Shown here in pieces: positions 1-9,687 of a stretch of DNA of 64,000 bases. Every line of letters starts with the position of its first letter. Position 1 is the stretch's first letter. This DNA comes from Ascoidea rubescens DSM 1968 (lineage: Eukaryota; Ascomycota; Saccharomycetes; Ascoideales; Ascoideaceae). Both the position numbers and the translations under genes were made by a program. Location of the stretch: the NCBI RefSeq assembly GCF_001661345.1, contig NW_017962913.1, positions 2,237,428 to 2,301,427 of the forward strand. The letters are read 5' to 3'. The notes below the pieces were generated by a model that worked only from the letters and a program-made list of their open reading frames with translations, was not told where the DNA came from and searched no databases.

Positions 1-1
1 G

Positions 2-781
2 GTTGGCCAATACGTCGAGCACAGTGATGGTTACGGCATCGAGGAAGATGATGGTGATGGTGAATGTAAACACGATGGCGCTAACGGTGGCAATGTGAAT
101 GAGAACGAGAACGGCAACAGCACTGCCAATGATGACAACGGTGATGAGGACGGTGACGAAGATACCAGTATCCACGAGATCAACCTTTCAGACATCAGCG
201 TGGACGAGAACCAGGGACCAGCAGCGCCACAGACAGCACAGACAGCACCGGCAGCACAGACAGCAGGTTGGGTTCCCATGACCCAGCTAAGGATGAACAG
301 CCACAGCGAGGCGCTTCTCAAGGAGTGCCTCTCCAAGTTTCCCGACCGCGCGCTCGACCTTCTCGCGGTCGTGAAGGCGTCTGTCGGCCGCTCAGCGTGC
401 AGCAAGAGCAAGCTTGCCTCGCTCGACAAACGGCTCCAGAACACACACGAGCCCGTTCCCACGTTCGAGGGCTTTCCAACCAACATTCGCGCCCTCGCCG
501 AGCAGCAGCAGGCACGGCTCACACACGCGCCGGTGGTTGTTGGAGGCCAAACGTACATGGCCACGGCCGAAACTCCTCTCGCAGTGCCTGACCAATTCCG
601 GGTAGTCTTATTTGGATCTGGCGTGTCCGACAAGCAGAGGCTCCAGATCAAGCAGCAGAGGCGCCAGGAGAACCGTATTTTGCGCAGGGAAAAGATGAAG
701 AAGAGGAACAAAAGAATAAAGCTGCAGAAAAAGCTGCAGAGGCAGCAGCACCAGCAGCAGAACAAAAAGGTCGGCAATTAA
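2..781 (+). CDS. Unrecognised acidic-to-basic protein, 5' end outside the window
   Basis: The frame is open from base 2 with no ATG before base 278, so the start almost certainly lies upstream and only the last 259 codons are visible. The visible N-terminal part is rich in Asp, Glu and Asn. A middle section with an Ala/Pro/Gln linker is followed by a compact helical-looking stretch around bases 290-620. The last 50 residues are strongly basic (many Arg, Lys and Gln) and look like a nuclear or nucleolar tail. The coding sequence is much richer in G and C than most of the window. I do not recognise the family; a nucleolar or ribosome-assembly role is only a guess from the tail. The stop (TAA at 779-781) lies about 200 bases before the kinase gene on the same strand. 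Confidence 0.6.
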   Translation, partial: VGQYVEHSDGYGIEEDDGDGECKHDGANGGNVNENENGNSTANDDNGDEDGDEDTSIHEINLSDISVDENQGPAAPQTAQTAPAAQTAGWVPMTQLRMNSHSEALLKECLSKFPDRALDLLAVVKASVGRSACSKSKLASLDKRLQNTHEPVPTFEGFPTNIRALAEQQQARLTHAPVVVGGQTYMATAETPLAVPDQFRVVLFGSGVSDKQRLQIKQQRRQENRILRREKMKKRNKRIKLQKKLQRQQHQQQNKKVGN

Positions 782-812
782 GCGCCCACCACGAACACTA
801 CGAACACCACCG

Positions 813-818
813 CACGTG
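813..818. promoter_or_regulatory. CACGTG E-box upstream of the Ypk-type kinase gene
   Basis: A perfect CACGTG lies 163 bases before the kinase ATG. In yeasts this palindrome is the core site for Cbf1 and Pho4 type bHLH factors. Which factor binds here is inference. Confidence 0.4.
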
Positions 819-885
819 CCACTGACCTGTTTTTCTCCATGGCTTTGTAATGGCACTTTCTACTTCATCGCTCTTCAACGTATCT

Positions 886-931
886 CATATCATATCCCAT
901 ATCATATCCCATATCATATCCCATATCATAT
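886..931 (+). repeat. 12-bp tandem repeat in kinase promoter
   Basis: The unit CATATCATATCC is repeated about 3.8 times without a mismatch. It sits directly before the TATA-like element, 50-95 bases upstream of the kinase ATG, so copy-number change could alter promoter spacing. Confidence 0.9.
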
Positions 932-938
932 TATATAA
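932..938 (+). promoter_or_regulatory. TATA-like element of the kinase gene
   Basis: TATATAA lies 43-49 bases before the ATG at 981, immediately after the 12-bp repeat. It is a plausible TATA box, assigned by position and consensus only. Confidence 0.4.
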
Positions 939-980
939 TATCCTATATTACATCCTCTATCTCATCTTTCTTCTCGTGTA

Positions 981-2945
981 ATGCCCTCTGCTGCTCCCTC
1001 CACTAGAAGAGAGTTGCCTGGCTTGACTGTTAAGGTCTACAATGGGAAAAACCTCAGGTTGCCCTTCAGCTTGATTTCCAACGAGTTCATTCTCAGAAAA
1101 ATCAGCGACTGCGCTTACAACTGTGATACAAATCTTCTCAATCAAAACATAAAACAACACATATCCAACCAAGATGAATCTCTCAATTCCGCCATAAAAA
1201 ACATCAACCTCAACAGCAACACTAACCCAAATGCCACCAACCATGCCACCAACCACACCACCACCAATTCCAACAACCACAACAGAATCAATCTGTCCAT
1301 CCTCGACGAAAATATAGACTCCCCCCATACAATCCATTCCTCAGACTCCATACAAAACAACATTGACACAAATGATCCATCAAATATCAGCTCAAACAAC
1401 GTGAACTCAAATAAACAGCCCTATCTATCTCCAGAGGCTGCCACCTCTTGTTTACCTTCCATAATAGCTGTCCCCAACACTGTTCAAAACAACAACAACT
1501 CCACCAACTCCCACCCTTCTCCTAACCCAAACCACAACAACCTCATCAAAAACCCATTAATCTACATGACAATAGAATACGATAAAACGGTTTCTCTAGT
1601 TGAACCTTCCTCCGGTCTCATCAAAAACCCTACTTTCAATAACGTTTCAAACTTCGATGTCATCAGAAATGGCCTCCTCACAATCCAACTCTTTGTCAAA
1701 ATCCCAAACATCCTAATTCCAAAGGACATCAACTCAATCTACAAAAACAAAAATAACTTCAACCTAAAAACTCCCTCCCAACAAATCCTCATCGGCACTG
1801 CTAGAATCCCCCTAAACCTAAACAACTTCTCTTCCAAAAAGAGACTTCTCAACCACGAATGGCTAAAACTAATCAACGACAACGTAATCAACGGCTATAT
1901 CTCAATAACAATAGAATACAAACCTTCCTCAACTAACCTTTCAAAATCCCTCTCAATCGACCAATTCGACCTCCTAAAAGTCATCGGCAAGGGTTCCTTT
2001 GGAAAAGTAATGCAGGTCCGTAAAAAGGACACTCAAAGAATCTACGCCCTCAAATCAATCAGAAAAGCTCACATTGTATCAAGAATGGAAGTCATCCACA
2101 CCCTAGCTGAAAGAACTGTCCTTGCTAAAATCAACAACCCCTTCATTGTCCCTCTAAAATTCTCCTTCCAATCAAATGAAAAACTATACTTTGTCCTAGA
2201 TTTCATCAATGGCGGTGAATTGTTCCATCACCTACAAAAAGAAGGTAAATTCACCCTAAATAGATCAAGATTCTACACCGCTGAACTTCTAATCGCCCTA
2301 GAAAGTCTCCATTCTCTAAATGTCATTTACAGAGACCTAAAACCTGAAAACATCCTACTAGACTACCAAGGTCACATTGCTTTATGTGACTTTGGTCTTT
2401 GTAAGCTAAATATGAAAAATAGCGAAAAGACTAACACCTTTTGTGGTACTCCAGAATATCTAGCCCCAGAATTATTATTAAACAAAGGCTATACAAGATC
2501 CGTCGATTGGTGGACTCTAGGTGTCCTCCTATATGAAATGTTAACCGGTTTACCTCCCTTTTATGACGAAGACGTTCCCAAAATGTACAAAAAAATCTTA
2601 TACAACCCCTTAACTTTCCCAACAAACTTCGATCCCCTAGCAAAAGATCTAATTTCAAATCTATTGAGCAGAGACCCTGAAAAGAGATTGGGTAACGGCG
2701 AAAATGGTGCAAATGACATTAAAAATCATAAATTTTTTCAAATTATCGATTGGAATAAATTGGTCGAAAAAAAATACACTCCCCCTTTCAAACCACCCGT
2801 TAGTGACGCCTTTGATACAAGTAATTTCGATATAGAGTTCACAAGCGAAAGACCCGCCGATAGTCTTGTCGACGATTATTTAAGTAAAAGTGTTCAAAAA
2901 CAATTTGAAGGTTGGACTTATATTGGTGAAAGTAGATTGGCCTGA
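981..2945 (+). CDS. YPK1: AGC serine/threonine kinase of the Ypk1/Ypk2 (SGK-like) type
   Basis: A TORC2-regulated kinase that in yeasts controls sphingolipid synthesis, membrane stress responses and actin polarity. The protein has 654 residues. The first 320 hold an Asn-rich stretch (about 60-210) and a C2-like region. The kinase domain starts near 328 with the glycine loop GKGSFG (336-341), Lys358, the catalytic loop YRDLKPEN (Asp452) and DFG (Asp470). The activation-loop Thr486 lies in TFCGTPEY, the site Pdk1 phosphorylates in this family. The tail keeps a turn-motif Ser628 and the hydrophobic motif FEGWTY with Thr646, the TORC2-type sites. This tail, nearly identical to the family signature, separates Ypk from other AGC kinases. 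Ypk1 and Ypk2 cannot be told apart here. The start is the first ATG after the TATA element. Confidence 0.93.
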   Translation: MPSAAPSTRRELPGLTVKVYNGKNLRLPFSLISNEFILRKISDCAYNCDTNLLNQNIKQHISNQDESLNSAIKNINLNSNTNPNATNHATNHTTTNSNNHNRINLSILDENIDSPHTIHSSDSIQNNIDTNDPSNISSNNVNSNKQPYLSPEAATSCLPSIIAVPNTVQNNNNSTNSHPSPNPNHNNLIKNPLIYMTIEYDKTVSLVEPSSGLIKNPTFNNVSNFDVIRNGLLTIQLFVKIPNILIPKDINSIYKNKNNFNLKTPSQQILIGTARIPLNLNNFSSKKRLLNHEWLKLINDNVINGYISITIEYKPSSTNLSKSLSIDQFDLLKVIGKGSFGKVMQVRKKDTQRIYALKSIRKAHIVSRMEVIHTLAERTVLAKINNPFIVPLKFSFQSNEKLYFVLDFINGGELFHHLQKEGKFTLNRSRFYTAELLIALESLHSLNVIYRDLKPENILLDYQGHIALCDFGLCKLNMKNSEKTNTFCGTPEYLAPELLLNKGYTRSVDWWTLGVLLYEMLTGLPPFYDEDVPKMYKKILYNPLTFPTNFDPLAKDLISNLLSRDPEKRLGNGENGANDIKNHKFFQIIDWNKLVEKKYTPPFKPPVSDAFDTSNFDIEFTSERPADSLVDDYLSKSVQKQFEGWTYIGESRLA

Positions 2946-3152
2946 TTTTTTTCATTATTTTTATCTTCATTTATCATTCACCATTTACCATTTTTTAATT
3001 TACATCACATTTACATTTAAACTCACAATAACATTAAAAGAAAAACAAGACATAAATACATAAATACATAGAATTTCAATCAAAATCAAAAAAAGCACTA
3101 AAATCAAAAATGAGAAAATGAGAAAATGTTTATATATTTTTTTAACCATTTG

Positions 3153-3244
3153 TTTACTTACTTATTTACCTATTTACCTATTTACCTATTTACTTATTTA
3201 CTTATTTATTTACTCATTTACTTATTTACTTATTTACTTAATTA
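3153..3244 (+). repeat. 8-bp tandem repeat, TTTACTTA/TTTACCTA type
   Basis: About eleven copies of an 8-base unit that alternates between TTTACCTA and TTTACTTA, with one shortened copy. It lies about 200 bases after the kinase stop, so probably in or just past its 3' UTR. Confidence 0.85.
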
Positions 3245-3890
3245 TGTTTTTATTGTTTATTTCCAAAATGTTTCCCCTTATATTTTCAAATTCAATTCAA
3301 AAGTTTTATTTAGCATACCTACACTGGTTTTCACTTTTAAATTTTGAGTTTCACTCATAAGTTCCTCTTTATTCAATTTATATTTTTTTCTTTTTTTCTT
3401 TTTTCTTTTTTCTTTTCATATTGTGTTCAGTTTATTGGTCCAATTCCAAACATAACATAATATAATGCAATTGATAAGATTTGTTAATTGCAATCTATGT
3501 GATATCGATAACTCAATAGTAGATGCATATTGAGCACCAGTTGTAAACCAAATTACGAATTTGTTTAGTCTATATTCTATCTCTGTTCATTGACGTTACG
3601 AACCAAAGTCCAGAAAAATGGATACAACCTACCTCTAGTCCCCGAAAAACCCATGCACAACCTTAAAATCTCATCCACTTCAGCGTATTGATTCACATAC
3701 AACAGGTTTCTGAAATTTCTTATACTAAAACCTCTTCTGTTTGAAAATTATCAAAACTATCCTACACCAATAAAACTCCAATGCAATATCAGAATTGTAA
3801 TAAAAATCTAAATCTGTTTTATGGCCATGAAAAACAAAACTTACTCTGATATAAATTATTTGACTTTATCTCAAAAACACTGCAATATAA

Positions 3891-4277
3891 CCTCACATTC
3901 TAGTTCTTTTTTTAATCAAAACCAATCCTTTAGATAGATCCTATTCTGGTTCCATTATTAACAATCTTAACAATCTTACAGATAGTTCCAAAAACCTTGA
4001 TGACAGAAATAATCAATATGATAACAAAGAAAATAGCACCTTGAGCTTTCAAGATGAAATCAATACCAGTATTCACCCACTAGACTCACCAAGCAACTTA
4101 AAAAGAGACAGTTTAGCACAAAGTATAAGAAGCATCAGCAACATAAGCATAAGAAAATCAAGCAGTAAAAGTGTCTCAAGCAAGAACAACATCAATATTG
4201 AAGTCTTCAAGGGTCTAGAGATTTACGTAATTAGCGCTGATTTGCGCAATGTTTGGGTCAGGTCAAATAAAGCTTAA
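3891..4277 (+). pseudogene. Ser/Asn-rich coding relic
   Basis: An open stretch of 128 codons, preceded by a stop at 3888, with no ATG near its beginning (the only start-like codon is a TTG at 4041). The translation from about 3930 to 4220 is dominated by Ser, Asn, Asp and Lys in a pattern typical of linkers in yeast regulatory proteins. After about 4220 the reading looks random and ends at TAA. I read it as a piece of a former gene, with no domain to name a parent. It could also be chance open sequence. Confidence 0.3.
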
Positions 4278-5451
4278 ATACGAATTTGTGTCAACTGATG
4301 AGAGCTTTTTATTAGTCTCCATGCCAAAATCTCGCACTTAATTTTTCATTGGGTCGGATATTGGAAGAAACTTCGTTTATAGTCACGTGCCATCATTCTC
4401 TAAGCTGCAATCGATATAATCCAATGAATCTCAGAGGTCTTTATATAAAATGTAACTGATAACCAAGTGTCAGATTATCGGCGAAAAATATAAATTAGCT
4501 AACTTGAAGTCTTGGTGATCTCTGTTTTATATTAAACAAGATTAAAAGTAGAACTTTTATAAAAATGGCGTTATTATTATAGTTTATTCGGCATCATAAT
4601 ATTTGAGAGATTGACAATATTGTAAAAAAACTTTTTTGCTGGTATCGCACTGAGGTACAATAGGGTTACTTCAAAGATCAACTCTTAAGGCCAAAACGAA
4701 AGTCGCAAAGGCCATCGTGATGTCGAATCTAAGGGCCGCAAACACCTATTGTTTACAAAAACAACTTTTCTTGGATGGTTAAGCTTCGCTGTAGCTTCAT
4801 GTACTTACAAGTATCAAAAACATTGAAAGTGTACCACCAGGTTGGCGACTGACCGATTGACTAATCATGGTCAGATGCCAGTCCGTTTTTTGATGAGTTC
4901 CGGAATCGAGCCACTGACCTGTAGTGGATTCTGTGGCTTAGTTTGGTCTATATATATTTTTCCCAATAAACAGAAGGCAAGAGGACGCGATAAGTCTCAT
5001 CATAACTGTAAAACACCTGCGCTTTTCACATCAAGTTTGCCATATACTGCTTGTAGAGATTTCAGTATTGGATATTTATCACTTAAATGAAGCCAAACGC
5101 CATTAACGGGAAGTCTCAAAGCAAAAAGAATTTTACTTTCAAAAGTGCAACGTGTATTAAGATATTGCCAATTACAAATTTAATCACCAGCGTATGTTTT
5201 TTCCTTTAGAATTGACTTTCACAGCAACCCATTTTATTGTATTGAATCTACGTAAGCTCAGTACTTGGTTCTTAGATGAAAAGCTGAATTATTGCTTATT
5301 GCTTCAGAGACATTAACAACACAGTGAGGATGCTTCGTCTGGTGAAGAAATATATTGCATACTCTATTTCTTTGTTGGTTACTGTAATTGAAGTTTAATA
5401 CTGTACAGCTTTGCCAACTAAATGTCAAGAAAAAGGAGTCCATTGTTTTGA

Positions 5452-5610
5452 AGAGATGAAACGTTCAGTTTCAAGCTTTTCATTTCCAATTTCAAAGAAG
5501 ATGTCTTTCATCTAATCAAATTAAACTTGTCTTCTCTGATACTGGATCCAGCAGCTTCAAGATTAAATTTAGAAGTTATTTCAGCCATTGTAGGATTAAA
5601 TGATAAATAA
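5452..5610 (+). pseudogene. Short protein-like relic ending in a stop
   Basis: Fifty-two codons open between a TGA (5449-5451) and a TAA (5608-5610). The translation alternates hydrophobic and polar residues, for example FSFKLFISNF and LNLEVISAIVGL, and reads like a folded domain rather than spacer DNA. There is no ATG at its start. It may be the 3' end of a decayed gene, perhaps the one that left the fragment near 4 kb, although the two are in different frames. The family is unknown. Confidence 0.2.
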
Positions 5611-5881
5611 AAAAATAAATATTTATTTAGAGATTAAGTTAAAATATATAAATTTGAAAAAGGCATTTAAGAGTAGAACTGTACAATGATTGAGCCATAT
5701 ATTCACTCTTTATAAAGAAGAAAGAGAAAAATTTGCGTACTTTTATATTGTAGTTCTGTAGATATTCAATGTCTTGGATTGATTGGATTTCATTTCAAAT
5801 CAGTGACTATGAAGAACAAAGTAATAATTTAAACTGTGATTCTCAGTTTTAAAAATACAAAATAATCTAAATTATGGGTCA

Positions 5882-8163
5882 TTATCTTGAACACCAACTT
5901 GAAAGATATACAATTTTAACATTTGGAGAAATATTCATATAATCTTCAACTGTCTCACTTAATTCGTTTTCGTGTAAAAGAAGAAATATTAAATTATCTT
6001 GATTTTCTCTGGTTCTAAAAGAAAAATGCGTCAAATGGTTCTGATTCAAGTCAATTGAGTGAATAATAGTTAGAATCTCAAAATATTTCAATTTTGTTAA
6101 TGAATTTTGGTTCAATTTAAGGACTTTCAATTTGGAAAGTTTGTTGACATTCGCAATAGACAACATATTAATTTTATTCCTTGAAAAATTAAAATACTCA
6201 ACATTCTCTGGAATATAAATATTTCTCAAATCTTTAATTACATTATGAGTAATTCTAATTCTTCTTAATTTTTTAAAGTATATTTCATTTCCAGTAAAAA
6301 AAAGTGTATTTTTAACGTTTTCAATTAAATTTTGGTTCAAACTAAGATTCACAAGATCCTGTAACTTATTGATTTCTCCTAACTCGAAAATCTGATTATT
6401 ATCTAACAATAATTCTCGAAGTTTTTGTAAGTTAATTATTGGATCAATGTTTTTGATTTCATTATCATTTCCTTCTAAATGAACCAAATTTTCTAATGTT
6501 GATAAATACCTAATATCTTCAATATTATTTCTAGGAAATGATAATCTCTTCAATTTTGTTAAACCACTTAGAAATTTAATATTAGTGATTTGATTATTAC
6601 TTATGTTTAAATCAATCAATAGAGTTAGCCTTTTTAAGCAAGACACTTTACTAAGATAATTCCCACTTAAGTTTAAACGTTTTAATAAAGTTAGTTTGGC
6701 TAAGGGTTGGATATTGGTAAAACTAAAATTACGAATTACCTCAATAGGTTGCTGTTGATTAACTTGGATTGGATTATCATTTTGATTATTTTCTACTCTC
6801 TCTTCTTCACGAAGTAACATAGTATTTGGTTGTGTATTAATAACCTAATAATAAAACTGTCTACCAAAAAATGTTACAGTTCCTTGTCTTTCTCGGTGCC
6901 CTCTTTTGGCTTCAATAAAATTTTGATTATTGGATATATCTAAAGTTCTTAAATTGGTTAATGTTGATAGATGTGATATGTCTTCAATGTTATTATTAGC
7001 CAAATTTAACGTTGTTAAATTAGTTAAACTTGGAAACATCCAAATGTCCAGAATATGATTTCCAGACAAATTCAATTCAGTAAACGTTCAAGGTTTTCTA
7101 AACTGCGACCTAGAAATCGAACTGTTTTCATTTTGAGAAAAGGAACAAAAGGCTGTATCCTTAATGTTGCATTAACAGTGGAATAGTTAATTGACAATCT
7201 CATGAATGAATTTAATTCTCTAAAAAATATATTGTCATCAATTGGAAACTGAAATAGATCAATTTTAATCTCATCAATATCGCTATTATTAAACCCATAA
7301 TTGGTTTTTGATTGAGTCATATATGTTGATCTTTTTTCTTTAAAAATTGAAGAAGTTTTACTAAAGGATTCGAATTTTAAAAAGTATTCTGCATTGTTTG
7401 TGGTGTAAATCATATTCATATCTGCAAAAATTTGATTTGAAAACCAAAAATCCTTGAAAAGATCATATGAAGTGATCTTCAAAGTGTTTGAGTTAAGAAG
7501 GATTAATAATTTTGTAAACCTATTCAAAATTTCAGACTTCAACGCATGTGTATTGAATGCTGAACTATATACTATTCTATAATTAAATCTGTTAGGCCTC
7601 GGATTACTATTATAAATGATGAGATTGGTTTTTTGTAAATTTTTTGATTTTTTTAGAATACAACCCGATCGATTCAAACATGTTGGGTGTAATTAAAAAA
7701 GATCCATCACTATTGTAATATTTCGAATTAATCATGTACATTCGATGTCGAGGTTTCTAAAGTCTGGGATCTTAAATTTTAAAACATCTCTTGGTATATC
7801 GAAATACCTTTCATCAGATTGATAATCAGAATATTTATCATCAACATAATAATAATCATAATCCAAATCATCAGGATCTGAACCACCATGATCTAAATCA
7901 TCATAATCTAAATCATCATAATCTACACCATTGCAATCTAAATCATCATAACCCAAGTCAAAAATATCATCAGATTTTCTCTTTTTTCTTCTAAAACAAA
8001 TATTGGTTTTTTCTGAAGCAACATGTAAAACCACAGAGTGATATAACCTCAGAGCAGCAGATAATTCCACTGTTCTGAGATTTGACGTTCTCATTGGCAA
8101 AACATGCTTGTTATGAAGATTGGAAAATATTTTTTCAATTAATTCCCTAGGAATCAAATCCAT
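5882..8163 (-). pseudogene. Broken F-box / leucine-rich-repeat gene
   Basis: A minus-strand gene from ATG 8163 to TAA 5882, interrupted several times. Residues 1-45 form a clear F-box (LIPRELIEKIFSNL, then LYHSVVLH), the domain that docks proteins on Skp1 in SCF ubiquitin ligases. A run of YDDLD-like acidic repeats follows (about 7836-7970), then a non-repeat region and about a dozen 22-residue LRRs. Breaks: TGA at 7732-7734 and a further TAA near 7700 in the same frame, a frame change near 7072-7075, and TAG at 6845-6847. No GTATGT...TACTAAC intron signals fit these breaks, so decay is more likely than splicing. It resembles the intact gene at 9688-14250 in F-box, LRR type and strand but is much shorter. 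The SCF role is inferred from domains only. Confidence 0.75.
7836..7970 (-). repeat. Acidic YDDLD-type repeat inside the F-box/LRR relic
   Basis: Degenerate 15-base units built on the ATCATCATAATCTAA theme (plus strand) encode tandem Tyr-Asp-Asp-Leu-Asp peptides on the minus strand, followed by Tyr/Asp-rich sequence. It sits between the F-box and the rest of the broken gene. Confidence 0.65.
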
Positions 8164-9687
8164 GTTTAGTATTTAATATTTAATATTCAGTAATGTGTAT
8201 AACTATGGTTGTTATCATCAATATTGCCTGTGTTATACTATCAATGAAGCTTATTTTGATTTTGAATATGAATACACACTACATTATTTATATGGAAGAA
8301 TATAAAAGAAAATATGAATCAGTTATTTCGTTATTCACATTTTTAACTAGAAGTGTTTATTGAAATTCGAATGGTAAATATTTTGTTGACTTCATTGCAG
8401 TCTCTATCAGTATAAATACAACAGGGCAGTTTTCATATTAGCTATTGATACTTTTCGAAATGAATTATTTAATTTCTGGTTCTTGAAAGATAATTCCAAA
8501 TATATCAAANNNNNNNNNNNNNNNNNNNNNNNNNNNNNNATGCAGTTTGAGATTGTGAATTTATCTCAATAACAAAAAGCGTGGAACAATATCAAATGTG
8601 GTTTAGGAGCCTTATTGTTTTGTGAAATGAAGTAAAATGAAAATGCTCAAAGATTCCTGTTCCAATATCTGCTTTGCAAAACACACCAATACCTGCTTAA
8701 TAGAATAAACGTAAGTACTATTAAACAAGCATATAATAAACACACAATTCTGTCTTTTTCTCGATTCCCAGCCATTGGCTCATCTTCCACTGTGTGAAGA
8801 GAACTTTTCGGCATTACATATTAGAAACTTAAAGAATCAAATAAATCTATACCAGTATTTCTTGTTTTTTTTAACGTATCATTGTGAAAATTAACTTAAC
8901 CAAAGCTAAAAACGTTGGAACATTTGAGAAAGTTGCAAAATCAACGCTAGTGCATTCCGTTTTTGATAAATAATATCTATCGAGTCAAAATTTGTTTATT
9001 AAGTTAACTATTATCTAATGGAAAATTCACGCAAATTGTGTTATTTGATGTGCAATAATATTTTTCCTAAATTACCATCAAAGTATTATCAACAGGATTT
9101 AATTTCTGACTTTAAGTGATTATCAAACCTCTGGATTAAATACCAATCGAAATACATTTAGATGATGTAATTCAAAAAAAAAATCATTCAACTGGTTGAA
9201 TACTGAAATCCCTTAACAATTATCAACTGTTTTACTAAAAGCAACTCTATATTGTGTTTCATAAATATCTACATATTTAATAAATCATGTAGTAATCTAT
9301 CATTTCTTTTTACTCAAATTTTTTTACTAGTTTTTATCATGTTTGATAACACATTGGTCAAACTATTTAATTTTTATTCCCGCTAATAATTAAATTACAG
9401 TATAGCAAAAATGAAAGTATAAAGTATCAAAAGTTCTAGCTGCTTTCTCTGTATTTAGAAACCTCATTATTATTATTCTAAAATAAAACAACTGCTTATT
9501 CTAATTTTTTTATTTTTGTTTTCGCAGTTGATTGAGAGTAATTTAGTTCTGAAAGTCATTCACAATAATAAACTATGGTCCTAGATCAAGAAGTAACTCT
9601 TCTATCATGAACCCAGCAAATCGTGAACTTATTAAATTGTTAAATATTCCAAAAAAGAGTCTCCAAATTCAGTTAAACTGCCTCATA
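8164..9687. other. Intergenic region containing an assembly gap
   Basis: About 1.5 kb of AT-rich DNA between the broken F-box/LRR gene and the stop of the intact relative, with 30 N bases at 8510-8539. Apart from stretches too short to judge, I see no coding sequence, RNA gene or repeat. It should hold the promoter of the relic and the 3' end of the intact gene. Confidence 0.6.
8510..8539. other. Assembly gap (30 N)
   Basis: Thirty consecutive unknown bases. The run is so short that it may be a scaffolding placeholder, so the true distance between the two F-box/LRR genes could differ. Confidence 0.99.

Larger units (their letters stand above)
2946..5881. other. Gene-poor region between kinase gene and F-box/LRR relic
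   Basis: Almost 3 kb without an intact gene. It starts with the AT-rich 3' flank of the kinase gene and an 8-bp repeat array (3153-3244). Two protein-like fragments lie at 3891-4277 and 5452-5610, and a CACGTG at 4384-4389. Between 4670 and 5050 the DNA is less AT-rich than its flanks without a clear coding frame. Overall it looks like decayed gene sequence. I see no tRNA, terminal repeat or transposase. Confidence 0.5.

Noticed and set aside
4890-4960. Possible tRNA on the minus strand
   Set aside because: GGAATCGAGCC resembles a T-arm in reverse, but the T-stem pairs poorly, the acceptor arms do not match and no proper A-box or anticodon arm can be drawn.
5882-8163. Introns as the explanation for breaks in the F-box/LRR relic
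   Set aside because: No GTATGT donor with TACTAAC branch point and AG acceptor spans any of the breaks, and the pieces meet at LRR boundaries in a way that fits simple decay better.
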